Positions 13,081-26,399 of a DNA stretch of 64,000 nt are shown here, in pieces (position 1 is the stretch's first letter; every line of letters begins with the position of its first letter). Source of the DNA: Anarhynchus alexandrinus (taxonomy: Eukaryota > Chordata > Aves > Charadriiformes > Charadriidae). The notes beneath the pieces are model-generated. The model saw nothing but the letters and a program-made list of their open reading frames with translations, ran no database searches and was not told the DNA's origin. Location of the stretch: NCBI GenBank assembly GCA_008711295.1, contig VUYV01000062.1, positions 1,402,025 through 1,466,024 on the forward strand, written 5' to 3'. The position numbers and the translations under genes were made by a program.

Positions 13081-14958
13081 TTTTGGGGATTTTAATAGTT
13101 GTATGGTTTTCATAACTACAGGAAAAACCCTTTCCAACAAACTGCCAGTGTGACTCCCTGTTGTACTACACCACAATTACTGGAACATATTTGGTATTTC
13201 TCAAGAGGTTCAGATAATGAAGAATCCTCCAAATTTTCTATTAGCCCAAACTTAGGAATTCTGCATCAGGGAGTTAACAGCAGAACAGACAATGTATGTT
13301 AGGTATTGCAAAAGAGAGAGAAAGAGAGACAGAAATATTTATAAAATTTAAAGCTTTTTTTTTTTAAAGTAGGGTTGTTTGAGAGCCCAGACTGCAGCCC
13401 AACCAATACTATTGCACAAGCCTGCAAAGTTATTTAAAGATCTTACTCTCTTTTATTCCTTTATACAAGACAACATTTCTTCATATTTTCACACCACAAT
13501 GTTTTCCCCAATCTGAACAAGATTAATAATAAATAGGAAAACACACAAAAAACCACCCTATTTTATTCTTTGATGTGCTATTGGTTTAACATTGAATCAC
13601 AAGCTTCTACTAAAAAAAAAAAAAACAACAAACCAAAACACATCAGTAGTTACACTTACAAGGAAATTCTTTAATTTTTTTTTTAAAGCAAGGATAGGTA
13701 CAATGTTGTGGTTGCTCTGGGGTTTTTGTTTGTTGGGTTTTTTCCTTCTTGGCAAACAGCCAATTCTTTTATTTCCTATGACTAAAAATAAGCAAACAGA
13801 GAGGGGAGGATGGGGGTGTGGAGAGAAGAAGATAGCCCTTCCCAGCAGGGAAGGCCATCGAAGTTTGCCACATCAGAAATAATCTAAATAAAAACACAAA
13901 CAAGGGCGAGCCACTGTCGCAACACTAAAGGCCAGGGTGGCCACCAGCTGGGTGGGCCCAAGGACCCTTTGTCCTCAGTGAAGTCATTACTATGTTACAA
14001 CTACAGAAACATAAGCCAGCCTATACATGAGGTTATGGGATACAGTGGTATGCGAGTCAACCATAGTCAAAATTCACACACAAGAAAAAAGCCTGTATAA
14101 AGTAGCAAAAAAAGCTGGGATTTACCATCATATCTGCTGTCATCCAAGGACGGGAGACAGACCAGCCTCTGCCAAAGGACTGGCTGACGTTGAAGTACCA
14201 GGATTAGCAGGAGCACCCACTTGGTGATGTGCGCCCCATGATGACACAGCCTATGGTGCAAGCTAAAAGTAGAATAACAGATCTCCCAAGATCTCGAGGT
14301 AAATAATCTCATTTCTTAGTGGCGTTATTTCCACTAAGTTAGAATAGAGAAGAAAATTGTTCTCCAGCAATGTTGCCTCATGCAAGGCTGCTGCCAGCAA
14401 CTTCCACCAAGACAGGAGCAGTGAAAGACACCAGCAAAACTCTGACCTCTGGGTGCCTTCCCTCTTCCCCACAGCACAATCTCGCTCTCTCTCCGCTTTG
14501 CATTGCTTTCAAAGCACAGCTGCCTGCTTGGCCGGGATCCCCATCAAGACAGGGATGAGGAGCAGCACCCAGCCACTACAGTGGGACACCACAGAGCACT
14601 CCCCAGTTCACACCTCTGCTGGGACAAGCAATTCTTATACAAAGAGAGCAGCAAGCAGTTGTGCAACTTGAGTCTACTCTCTGTCACTTTCCATGAACTT
14701 CTTCAGGCTGTGCTCATGTGGCTTTGTGTCCTTCGCTTCACCACAGATTTTCTTCAACAAGAGTAATTTCTTGGACACATCTGCAGAGATTTTGTGACCT
14801 GCCCATCAGCCCACTGCAGATGCACATCCACATCCCACGTGAGCAGCAGCCACAGTCCAGCCTTCCCAGCAGAGGCTCTTTTCAGAAAGATTTGACCCAA
14901 ACTGACGGGACTCAAACACTGCCAAGGAAAGCAGGATGAGCAGGGCAGGGCAAGCCTG

Positions 14959-14972
14959 ACACACACACACAC
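14959..14972. repeat. (AC)7 microsatellite
   Basis: Seven uninterrupted AC units. Confidence 0.85.
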
Positions 14973-17900
14973 CAGACCCGTCCGCAGCCAGCGGAGAGCT
15001 ACAGGGTTACTTTTCTGACAGGCTGGTGGGTAAAATCAGCTCCTGAGAGTCCTTTGCTAGGTAGGCAGTAGGACAAGGAGAAGCCAGAAACAGAGGGAGA
15101 GCAAAACCCATCGGATCAGCCCTCACCTTATGCAGCAGTGGGCACAGCCACGGGACTGTGCCGGGCAACCACAAGGCAAAAAACAGTTTCACAGGCTGAG
15201 TACAAGTAAGGCAATGGTAGCTCTGAACCAACCAGGATTCATCTCCATACTCCCTTCCAGAGCAGTGGGGTTTAACATACGCCGATTTGCAGACTGCATT
15301 TAAGCCAGAGGCTGGTGTGCGTTTTTCCAACATGGCAACATTGAATTAAAAAATCTTGAGAAGAAAACAAACCTGTTGGGATGCGCCAATAAAAGAAAAT
15401 CAAGTCAAGCCAGCAGTAGATAGTAAGACAGACAGAAGAGCAGATAAATTCCCTCTCATAAGAGCACCAACAGCCTTCAGCTTCCCAAAGCAGCAGGACA
15501 ATTACACCTTGTCTCCTCCTTGCCATCGCCTCGGCAGGTCCCACCACGAGCTAAGTGGTGGCCGAGGCTGGACTCCGGACACACCGCCCCGCAGACAAGC
15601 GGTGTCCTGCCCCATCCTCCCCTGCCTGCTTCCCTCCCCAAAGGCACCACTGACTCGGGGAGCTCTGCTAACACGCTCCAGGGTTGTGGTTATGTTCTCT
15701 GTAACTGCAAGGAACAAAACCAGGAAAGATTCAAGGGAGGAAAAAACAGTAAAGAGACTTCCACCTGGGGAGGAAAACCTACCTGTAGGTATTCCCCCAA
15801 AGCAAAACACTCTCAAGCTTCCCAAGCTACAAGGGAAGGGAAGCAAAGCTGCTAAAGGGACTCCACTGACACTTTCACAGGCTACAGATACTAGGAAGAA
15901 AACAGGAGAGAAAGAAGGCAGAGAGGACAGTGTCACAAGGTTAGTTATGCACAATAATACATTCATGTAAAACAGGATTATTCAGGATTATTTCCTACTA
16001 TTATTAATTTTTAGCTGCCTAGTCGATACAAGCACTCAAATACCATGACGAAGGGGGGCCACCTCTACCTGGCCGGGAGAGCTATAACAGCAGCAGCTGC
16101 TCTCCTGGGTGGAGGGGCACTGGAAACAGCCAGTTTCCCTGACAGTCCCACAGCTGGGCTAGTTTTTCCTTCAACCCCTCATCGTCTGTCCATAGATTAA
16201 AAATCAAAGTTCTTGATTTCTACCTCAAGATAAGCTTTCATTAGGCAGTTTGAGGTTCGCTAGGAGACAAGCTGCATTTGTTATCTGGGATACCTGCTGG
16301 CCCCAGTGCTTGGGCAAACGCGCACAATGGAAGAGGCCGTAGGATATGCAGCCAGACCAGACACTCTTCTCCAAAATAAAATCTGTAGAACCAATACAGC
16401 ATTTTTTAAAGATTAATTCAAAGGGATTTTTCCAACAGCACTCTGAATGAAAGCACAAAGAAACAATTTTGCTTCCTTATTCCCCAACATTGCTGGACAG
16501 AAAGCTTAGAGCAGCCCCTGCTCTGGAGGCAGGCAGGACCTCTCCAGCCACTGGAGACAACAGTTTCTTTACCTGCCTTTTTGTTTGCTCAGGTTTTGCA
16601 CTGCATTGGCTTTGCTCACGCCAATCAGACAGCAGCAGGTTTTAAGCCACCGGTCTGATGTCTTCAGCTGTGCCACTGACAGCTACGACACGCAGAACAT
16701 TTCTTGGATGGCCATGTGTGGGGATACAAAAACCTCATTTACAACTTGGCATCTCAAGGAGGACAGGGTGGTTCAGCAGCAGGTGACAAATTAAAAGCTC
16801 ATTTTTCTATGCATTTTCTTTGGAGCCACATTTTGAATACAGACCCACTGGCAAGGAGGAAAAATAATAGCTGAGACACCTCTTTATGAAAATATGCATT
16901 TGGTCTTTGGGTGAATTCCTGGTGCGTGTCAGAGCGCCCCACAAACCCCGCTCGCGGGAAATCTGCCCGCCTGCCACTAACAGCCCCACCACTGAAGCAG
17001 CATCTTCCTGCCAATTGCAGGGGGGTTTTGTCCCCCCAGGTCTCTGGAGCAGCAGCTCCTGCTGCAGCCAGGGACGCCCGGCTGCACAGCCTGGCAGCTC
17101 TGCAGGCAGGGCTCTGCAGGCAGGGCCCGGCAGCTCCCCGCTCCGCAGCACCCCTCGGTGCACTGGAAACCAGTCACACCACGGCTCTGCCAAGCATCTC
17201 TTGGGGGTTTTTTGTTTGGGTTTGTTTGTTGGGTTTTTTTTTCCCCAGACCCTCACCTTTAAGTTTGGGTTTATTACTGAATTTACTTATATCGAGAAGA
17301 AAAAGAACAGAAGCTCTGTTGAGTATTTAAGACCAAAACCAGTAATCAAAATAAACCAAATGGGAGCTTTAAAACAAATTTCACTTATCTGTTATCAAGC
17401 AGCAAAGAAATTAGAAAACACCCTTGAAATGACGGGAATCAAATCGGTGGACTCATACACAAGCATCAGACAAGGCTCAGTACAAGATCCGAAGACAAGC
17501 ACTCACAGTTTCATTTTAAAATGCCTCATCATATATTGTACCATACTGCTGAAGTATGCTCAGAATTAGACTGGAAGTACTTCTTTATCTTTAAAAAAAA
17601 AAATCATCTCAAGGTAACAGCTTTCTCACCCAGAGTTGCCTACTACATTCCCCACAAAGTATCACTGCCAGAAACACACTATTTTCGCCATATAAATCTA
17701 GTATAAACATAAAAAAGGTGCAATACACACACAGCCCTCCTTCTCTACTTCTCCATCCCAGTATTTTCAATACTCTGCCACATCCCACATGCCCTCTGGG
17801 GGAACAGTCTGGTCAGTAAAAGCAAAGAAATTATGAAGGGCAAGGCATGCCATTTTCCTAGAAACAGAGGAGGCCATGAGCAAATTACCCGACTGAAATG

Positions 17901-19540
17901 CATCCACAGACTTCAGCAATAAATAATACACTGGCATGGCATTACTATGTAATCCAGTATATCTTTACTCACATGAGTAATCTAATGAAGCAAGAGAAAT
18001 TTGAGAAGAGCTTGAATAAGTAAATTAAAGCAAAGCTGCATTTACCTATCAAGCAAAACAGCCAGAAGGCTGCTGTTTTTTTACAAAGCAGGAGACAGGC
18101 TTATGCATCAGAAAAACTTCCTTGCATTTTGCAAGGTCTAACAAAAGATACTACCTATTCTTCTTGACTTTCTCTTTCATATGCACGTGAACACACACCA
18201 TACACTTTATGTATTTCTGTGCATTCATAAAGAAGTGTTGAAAACCTACTTTTTCCAGTTACCACCCCAACTTCCTCTTGCCTCCAAAACCCTGAACAAG
18301 TCCTCACAGGCCAACTTCAGATGCTGCCATGATCATAAATAGTTGAAACTTCCAGAATTAGTGACTGCAATCAGTTATCCTCAGATTTGTCTATATTAAA
18401 TAGAGAACAACTATAAACCACAACAAATACACTACTCCAGACAGGAAATCACTGCCACTGTCTATTAAGAGCAGAAAAGCTACTTTGTTTAGGTGTTTAC
18501 ATTTCTAGCGTTTTCTTTTCTGCTTATGCTTAATTATACCCTTTTCCATGGAGCCAGAGTTACTTTTCAGATCTGTTCCTTCTCCTAGTCTTTAAGCTAA
18601 AAGTTAAAAATAATACAGATGCAGCTTCAGGTAAATAAGCCTCTGTGCCAAAACTTTGCGTGTAATCATCTGGCACCCTCCATACTCAGATACCAGCAAG
18701 ATTTCCTAGTTTCCCCTATTTTATTTCTGTCTTTCTCCATTTTGCATTTTTGCTTCCCCAAGTATTAAGTTCATCCTGCTACCATGTGTTTTCTCTACCT
18801 CCTTCCAGTTTTCCAGTTTCAGGGACAAGCAATTGAAGGGACGCAAAAATCACAGTCAATTTTGCTCACGTAAGCCTATACCTGCTTACATTAACAGATG
18901 TTAAACACAACCCAGGTCTCCTGGGTTTCCCGCAACACCATCAGGGAGCTCCCACAGCACTGCTGCATCCTCCACACCTTGAACCTGCCCAGTGCTCTGC
19001 TAGAAATCCCCCCAGCAGCAATCTCCCAGAGCCAGCAGAAGAAACAGGAGATGCACTCTGCAGCATTGGATGCCAAGTGACTATTTCCATCAAATCTCTT
19101 TGCTCCCCTTGCTCTTTCAATTGCAATGCAAGAAACAAGAATAAAATCACATCCCTACTAAGGTCAAAAAGAAACACCATCACCAAAACAAGACAGAGGT
19201 TTCACCCCAGGGCTGATATAAGCCTAGGGCTACTCACAGTCCTCCAACACCAACAGGAATCTTGATTAACACCATTCATTCTCCAGCAGGCTTAGGAAGC
19301 TTGGACTTACACTGTTGGCTTACACTTAAACATCCAACGTAGCTCCAATTAGTATCAAGGGAAAAAATTGCACTTACCCTAAAAACTGCAAAAGTGGATC
19401 ATAAGCGCTCACCCAATGAAGGACTCCATCTCTGCATTGTACCAAACACCCTCTTTTCAAAAGGCACAGCAAGTTTGTCCTTATTAAAATTCCCTTCATT
19501 ACCACTCAGTCCACCACCATGTGAAGCAAGTTCTGACAAC

Positions 19541-19556
19541 CACCAGGTGGAGGCTT
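19541..19556 (+). promoter_or_regulatory. CTCF-like motif with one mismatch
   Basis: ACCACCAGGTGGAGGC fits the CTCF core CCACCAGGTGGC except for A in place of the conserved C. Weak evidence. Confidence 0.15.
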
Positions 19557-20689
19557 GGCCAATCTGCCTCAATGGTAACCCAGAAAAACCTCATCTCAGC
19601 CAGGTGAGGATCATCAAGAAATGAGCAGAGCTGCTAATTTCAGTTCTAGTCCTGTTGGAGGTTGCCTGGAGCCTCACCCCCATCTCTAAATTACCTGTAG
19701 GCAAATGCTATGTAAACCCAGTAACAGCTTTTGTGAGTCCAATCGATTGAGTGGTTTAACTTGTACAGTCAGCAGACAACCAAGGGAGGCATATATTTTA
19801 ATGGTAGATGTGGAAACAAAGGAATTTTGATTAGCCTTGGGACTGGAGGGGGTAAAAATACTGGTTGAGGATTTTCCCAGGATATGCATATTAAGAACTT
19901 GTCTTTTTGCCCTCTGTGTAATTTTTTTTAATATTTGGAAAGCAGAATTAGGCCACATTTGACCAAACCTCCAGAGCCTAGCAGGAGCCAACAGAGACTG
20001 GAGCACAGCAACTTGTTAACTCTTGTACTTTTACTCATAACAGGATTTCACTAGTGAGCAACGCATTTTCTGTAGCACTATCAGAGGCTTAAACAAACTG
20101 TTTCTCTACAAGCAGAGACCTTTTCCTCCGCTTCACTTTAAAACCCGAATGCATTGTTTACTTTCTTTAATATGAACTGGAAATAACTTCTGCGTAAAGA
20201 AACTCCAACTGTTACACTTCTGAAGCAGCCTTCGTTATCAGTACCAGACTCAAGGAGAACACAACTGCGGGTGATGCTACAAAGAGAGCCGAGATCAACC
20301 CCACTAGAAATTGCCCAGGAGAACACGCAGGTAGGGTGGGTTTAAATGAGACCACGACTGAGATTATTTCACCCCCAGCGTACCCAAGCGAGCCCTTCAG
20401 CTCTCCTGAGTGGCCTTTATCCAGCAAAGGAAACACTCCTCTGCCACAAAGGCTGCCTTACATTTGTACTTGCCACTCCGCTGCGGTAGCAATAAGTCCT
20501 TTACTGTTTGTTCAGCTCTTGAAAGTCCTGTAAAGCATTCACCATTCACCTGTCACACTGCACAAACTGAGCCCTTTGAAATGAAAATCTAAAAGTAAAT
20601 GTGTTAGTCAACGGCGGCTGCTGCTGCAACAAGCGTGCCCGACACCAGCGCGAGCCTTCAGGCAGGTAATTCACTTCAACACGAGACTG

Positions 20690-21310
20690 GCGAACAACAG
20701 TATGTTTTATTTAATTAGGATGAACAGAAGAGATAAACCTCACAGCAGGGCGGGTAATGACAACATTTCAAAAATAATTCATGCCCAGGTAACAAAAGGG
20801 CAAATTTCAATTACATAAAAAGCTAAAAAGTTGACTTAATACATCCAAGGGGGAAAAGAAAAAAAAAATTAATAATTGTACTGCATATGATTAACAAGTG
20901 GCATTTACAAGCTCTGCAAATTGGTCTTTCTGTTGCCTAATCTGTGGCTAGAAAGGAAAAGGTTTTCTTTCTAAGCAAATGCAAACAATATAATGAAGCT
21001 ACTTATCGCTAGATTCAGATGGGTATTGCAGTGCTATCCAAAATAAGTCATACAGTGGAAAGCTAATGCCACACACCAATTCACTGTACCGCAACGAGAT
21101 TTGTGAGCCCGTTCCGTACGGCATCACCCAGTTTCCAACCCCATCGGGTCCCTTTGTTTGCATTTTAGAAAACAAACCATTGCAAGAGGTCGAAGCTCGA
21201 GCCTTCTGTAGCTGGAAATGTCACAAGAGACCATTTAGACTCTGCACATCCTTCTACTCCCTAGAATAAAGCGACTGATAAACCACCATAATTCACTGCC
21301 GCACATGTAT
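20690..21310. promoter_or_regulatory. Candidate conserved non-coding element
   Basis: AT-rich but non-repetitive sequence with several intact CpG dinucleotides (for example 21092-21125 and 21190-21200), unusual for neutrally decaying bird DNA outside an island. It holds TAATT, TTGTTT and TTCAAA-type transcription factor words. No coding potential was seen beyond a 67-codon chance frame. Conservation is inferred from appearance, not from alignment. Confidence 0.3.
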
Positions 21311-22134
21311 ATACATCTAGGTCTCGTCAAGAAGACGTAGTACTTAAAACTCACATCACCTTATTTAAGAGAACAAGGAACCAGCTTCTCTGCATTTACT
21401 AATGGACAGCAGGAAAGAAAACGCACAAGAGTCTACTTCAGGCCTCTGAAAGTACATTGAATAAATGCATGCGCTACGGAGAGCTCGGAGCTGGTCCTCA
21501 CTTGGCTCCAGCTCCCACCAGCACCCTCCGAGTCTGCATCCACCAACACACGCACCAGAACCAGACCCTCCCCTCCACCACCATTTGTCAGTCAAGATTT
21601 AGCAGGAGTCTGTAATAGGTTTTATATTATAAGTATTTCATTACTCCAGCGCATTTACTAGGATACAAGGGAACATAATAGCCATCCTTTTTCAAAGGTG
21701 TTTAAGGAGAATACTGATGGATTGATGAGGGCTTGACATAGGCATTTTTATAAGACAGTTCAATTATTGTGGGTAATTAATAATCTTTTGTTTAAGAGAA
21801 TATTATAATACATGAAGAAATGTATTATCTTTTAGAGATTGCAGGCTAACGCATGACACCAAGAGATTACTTCTTTTCTTTAAAAAAAATGCGGTTTGCA
21901 TTTTTCAAATGTTGTAATGAACTAAAACTGATTTCACAAATTGGAACTGGGAGGGGAGATATAAAATAACTACTTCAGTAAAAATAACAGAGTAAACAAT
22001 TAAGAACACATTTATCAAAATTGAAGTAAGTATTAATTCTACAGTATGAGAAAGTATCATCAGTCACAGAGCCAGCAGGTAAGGTAGGTTTTTTAAAACA
22101 TTTACTATAATAACTGATCATTGGGTGCCACCCT

Positions 22135-22215
22135 AAGTACTTGGCTTAGTTAATTTAACCAGGCTGAAACCACTTACTCAGGTTTAACCTAAAAGTTAAT
22201 TTGGCACCAAAGAAT
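22135..22215. promoter_or_regulatory. Candidate regulatory cluster with HNF1-like and paired AACC/GGTT words
   Basis: GTTAATTTAACC (about 22149-22160) resembles the dyad bound by HNF1/POU-homeodomain factors. GGTTTAACCT and AAAGTTAATT follow within 45 bases, so the words are arranged as loose inverted repeats. Function is inferred. Confidence 0.25.
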
Positions 22216-22559
22216 AGATAAAACCAAGCCAAAGCCCCATCTATGATAAGACAATTTGTATTTACACAAGCTTAACGCATCTACAAAACATCATTTTTAT
22301 ATCCAATTCAGAGGATGGCATGAACATCTGCTTTCACTTCAAGACATTAATTTTCAATTATTGAAGAAAAACAAAATAAATCCTGACAAATTACTGGTAA
22401 CTGTGGAATCTTTTGTTACTCTATTAGTTTATAATAGTAATTTAGAAATCCTACAATTAACGTCCTAACAAGAACGCTCTGATTATTTTTTTGCACGTGT
22501 CATCTGAAGCAATTCAGCAGTGAATGATGTTCTTTAACTTGCACTGATGGTACACAAAT

Positions 22560-22790
22560 ATATTTGAAGAAAAAAATAAGAGGCGTTCTCCATGAACCAC
22601 TACCGTTACGTGGCAGTCGTTTTTCTTCAACGGCTTTAGACGTAGCATCACTAAAAATATCAGATTTCTATTTTCTAGAACCCCATTCATATTTAAACAT
22701 TTTGCATTGCCTTTCCCCTTCTTTTCAATTTTTGGCCACGTTTATTCATTATATTCACCGAGACCAATGGGAACAGGCCACAATTAAAAG
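22560..22790. promoter_or_regulatory. Candidate conserved non-coding element
   Basis: Non-repetitive sequence with retained CpGs (TACCGTTACGTGGCAGTCG, CAACGGCTTTAGACG, GGCCACG, CACCGAG) in otherwise AT-rich DNA. Retained CpGs in unmethylated or selected elements are typical of developmental enhancers. Not verified by alignment. Confidence 0.25.
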
Positions 22791-23079
22791 GTGTTTGCAC
22801 ACAGGCAGGAGTTTCAATCAGTAAAACCAGTTAAATACCACCCAGATCCCATCCAGGAAAGCATACCGGAGGGAGAGAAATGCAGGAAAATGGGACTTGT
22901 GGAGTTCAGGGGAGAACGCTGCTAGGCTTGTAGCAAAATACACAGGCAAAAATTAAAAACTGCAGGCTAATCCCTGAAGGCAGTGCTCGGCGTACTGCAT
23001 GGATTCAAACGCTCTCAGGGCACCAGCCCCACAATGAAACACCAACATCTCCAATTATTCCTAATCCCCCAAAAGCTAC

Positions 23080-23290
23080 ACTTGATAAAGAACAATCAAG
23101 AGCGTAATCTTATTTGATATGAGTTTTATCAATTTTAGCTGCTGCTTTCACTGTATCAATAAAATTCCACCGAAACTTGAATGAACTGTAAAATTAAAGG
23201 ATAATCGCACAAGTCTCTTGTATTTGGCAATTATGATTATACTTGTCAAAATTTAATTTGTAGAATGTGCTGTTCCAGTACCTTCAGGTT
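23080..23290. promoter_or_regulatory. Candidate conserved non-coding element, homeodomain-rich
   Basis: Dense AT-rich motif content without simple repetition: AACAATCAAG, ATCAATAAAATT, GGATAATCG, ATTATGATTAT and AATTTAATTTG. This resembles SOX/HOX/PBX-type enhancer sequence. No open frame of note. Confidence 0.25.
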
Positions 23291-24029
23291 CTTCTCTATC
23301 AACTGGGAAAAAAGGAAAATTATATCTTTAAGACAAGTATGAAAGACATTGTTACTTCCATAGTCAACTCTGTAACTGAGCTCCGACATTGTATAATTGA
23401 CTTTGCAAGCAGAACAACAGCAATATAACAAAGAAAATGTCAGTGTTTTCACAGCGCTAATCTATAGCACTAGGAGGGCCTCCTGCTGTCAGCCAGAGCT
23501 GACAATACAATAGCTTTCAAAGGGATATTACCATCATGCTTTTATTCTTGACATCAATCAAGACAAAGAGAATCCTTTTCACAAGACATTCAAAATCAAA
23601 CCTTTGTATGAGCAGATAGGTAAAACAGCATTCCTTTAAAGAAGATCATTCATAGCAATCAACTAATTGGAACTCAGCAAATGGTTGAAGTATTTTTATT
23701 TACTTTGCAGATAACGAAGTAGCGAGCAACCCCCCTATTCTCTTCTTGACTGACACAAATGAGGCAGGTAGGGTGTGAATCAAAAGTTTCTATCAGCATT
23801 TTTTGCCAACTGAAAGCAAAAAAATATGACAGCAATTCTGCAACTTCAAGTAGGATAACAAATCTAGACTTAATTAGTGCATTCTTTTGCAAAACAGTCT
23901 GATTACTGACTAGCACGTTTATACACAAAATACCCTTGCAAGCTGACAGCAATTTGCAGAACTGTCAAATTCAGCAACCAAAGTGCATCTGATGCTTAAA
24001 ACCTTGTGCCAACACGAGCCCAGTCCCCA

Positions 24030-24075
24030 CAAATTGCAGTCGAGTAATTCCTCAATTACAATTACATGGGACTGG
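24030..24075. promoter_or_regulatory. Cluster of TAATT homeodomain words
   Basis: GAGTAATTCCTCAATTACAA followed by TTACATGGG places three or four TAATT/AATTA sites within about 30 bases at regular spacing, which favours homeodomain binding. Inference only. Confidence 0.25.
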
Positions 24076-25279
24076 AAACCTATGAGTTACTGTTACCAGC
24101 ATCTCAGCACTTCACTTTACAGAACCGCTTCCAAAGGCCCTGAGTTGTAGCACGAGAAGCTTCAGTTTAATCACCAGGAATGATGAACACCTGCCTTCCT
24201 CAGCCCCCATGGCGGACTAGGTGCCAGCGCTCCCCGGAGCTGGCAGCACACAGCAAAATTTTAAGGACATCGGTGTTGGCATCACTCCCCATCACTTGTA
24301 ACGGGGGACAGACAGTGTGTTTTGATGTTCACAACTGTGTTATGGTTCTAGGGTTCAAGACCACGTGGTTTTAATGACACTGCGTAAGGTACAACTCTTC
24401 CCTAGAGACAATGGATAAAGCCCTCAGCAGATGAGGTTACTAGCAGCCCGGCAAAAGAAGGGTCTGTGCTGAGGAAAATTACTTTCATGGGCTTCATCTG
24501 TGATGTGAAGCAAAGTTTCAGAACAGACCAGTGGTTTACTCCATCACTGCTACCACCACACTGTCACTAAAGCGTTTATTTTGTAAGCCAACAAAGACCC
24601 AACCCCTCCTACTTTTAATCTGTCCTCAGCGATCTGACACAACCTACCTTTAAGCCAGGTAGAACTTTGTCCCCAACCACCAGCTATGAGGTTAATATCT
24701 TCAAGTTTGCACAAAATAATGGTCAGAACAAATCTGTGTATTGTATTGCAACTCATAAATCCCACATCAGGGGAAAGTCCACAGCTACTGCTGGAGTTAC
24801 AGCTGCAGGAATTACTGCAAGTTTCTGCCAGGCTGAACCTGAGACCTCGTAATACCACACAGGGGCCACACGACCTGCAGCTTTGCTGGCATGCAGCTTT
24901 GGTTTGCAATCACTTCATTTTAAATAATCTGCATCTAAGAGTTGTCAACATTTATACTTCTGCCAAAGTCGGTTGCTTCTTTAATGCCAGACAGCATTGC
25001 TCCCAGTTAACATGCAGTCGACTTGCCTTTTGCATGCAGAATAATCCCTTTCATCACAGGCACACACTGATTCTATTTTAGTGCGTAATCTTTCTGAATG
25101 AAAAAGGATGCACAAATCTCAGTAGTGGTTAATAAATAGCAAAGCTGCTGTACAAAGTGAAATAAATATACAGAAAAGAGAAAAACGGTAAATTATTTTA
25201 AGTCCTAAACGCTACACATATATCCACATAATTTATGCTTGTTTTCTTCTCAGTTGAATTGGGAAACCTGTGACCTCAG

Positions 25280-25390
25280 AGTGCCTTTATTTATTACATC
25301 TCAATTATTTCCATGGAAACGTGTACTGTGGCAATCTACTGGGTTGCCAGCTCCCTAGACCACAAAACGTATATGATGGACTTTTAAAAA
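25280..25390. promoter_or_regulatory. Candidate element with RFX X-box-like palindrome
   Basis: ATTTCCATGGAAAC (25307-25320) matches the RFX X-box dyad GTTNCCATGGNAAC except for the first base. It sits in non-repetitive sequence with TTTATTTATTAC and CTCAATTATT words upstream. RFX factors act on ciliary and developmental genes; the target is unknown. Confidence 0.3.
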
Positions 25391-26399
25391 GCAGAAGATA
25401 TCGATGAATATAAGGAAAGGAAGAAATTCTTTATCCTACATACATGTACGAGTTGCCTCCTATTACCCAAGATTTCACCCAGATTCAGCTCATTCCTTAG
25501 ACTCCCTGTTACGCAGCTCAGGCTAAGACCTGTAATTTACAGCCAGTTTATGCTGAAGCTAAAAACGCAATTTTTTGTGCCTAGAGACTACAGAAATATT
25601 TAGAATCTTTAAAAACTGGGCTTCCCTCAGCTCACTGTTGCAAAGACCTTCTAGATATTTCTACATTACAGGGATAATGTTTCTTAGCTGTGACTTGCCA
25701 GTAAGTTACCTGCTTCGATTCATAAAAATGCTCTTGTAAATAGTGATCGGTTCTGTATTAGAATTAGGGTCAAAATTTCACTATAAAGTATCAACCCCTT
25801 GTGAGACATATTGTTGCCTGAAAAGTAATGAGGTAGAAAACAAATGACTAACAAATGGTAAATATCTAACGTTATTATGGCACGAGATGTCAATGTTTAC
25901 TAACTGAGCTTCTAAAGCAAATAACATTTTCACTGACATAGAACTCTCTCCTGAACATTAAATGTGACATTTTAGCACAGAAAAATATTTTAAACTCCAG
26001 AGGCCTGGCCACTAAATGTGATCCCCTCATCCAAGGGAAGTCATGACCCAAGGCCTGCACCACTCTCTTCAAACTGCGATCCTTTTAGTTTCAAACAATG
26101 TATTTCAGAGCATCCCCTAGAAATAGCTCTAGTTCTGCCCTTTCTTCTGCTCATGGACTGTAACATTCATCTACCAATTACTGAAGTAGCTCCTTTAGCA
26201 GAGATCGTCCGGGATTGCGGAGGGTCACAACGCCACGCTGCAAACCTGCCCCACAGCACAATGCTAAAAGATACTGTTAGTCTGGGGGGAAAAAAAAGAT
26301 TAAGGGTTTTGTATAAAGACGAAGGACTGACTTTACAAAAACTTCATAAACATTTGAAGCACGTATGACTTGCATTGCAATCAAGTGTTAAACAGTGGG

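Larger units (their letters stand above)
11951..20680. other. Non-coding interval, no gene recognised
   Basis: It contains no supportable exon. An open frame of about 200 codons at 15356-15970 has no domain-like features and overlaps long open frames on the other strand. Simple sequence includes A-rich tracts (12700-12720, 13611-13625), (AC)7 at 14959-14972, GAGA-rich sequence near 13310-13330 and T/G-rich runs at about 13715-13745 and 17200-17245. The stretch 17700-18850 is ordinary AT-rich sequence. Confidence 0.55.

Noticed and set aside
15356..15970. 204-codon plus-strand frame
   Set aside because: Low-complexity basic/polar composition, no homology I recognise, overlapped by a 154-codon minus-strand frame. 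No acceptor or donor at its limits.
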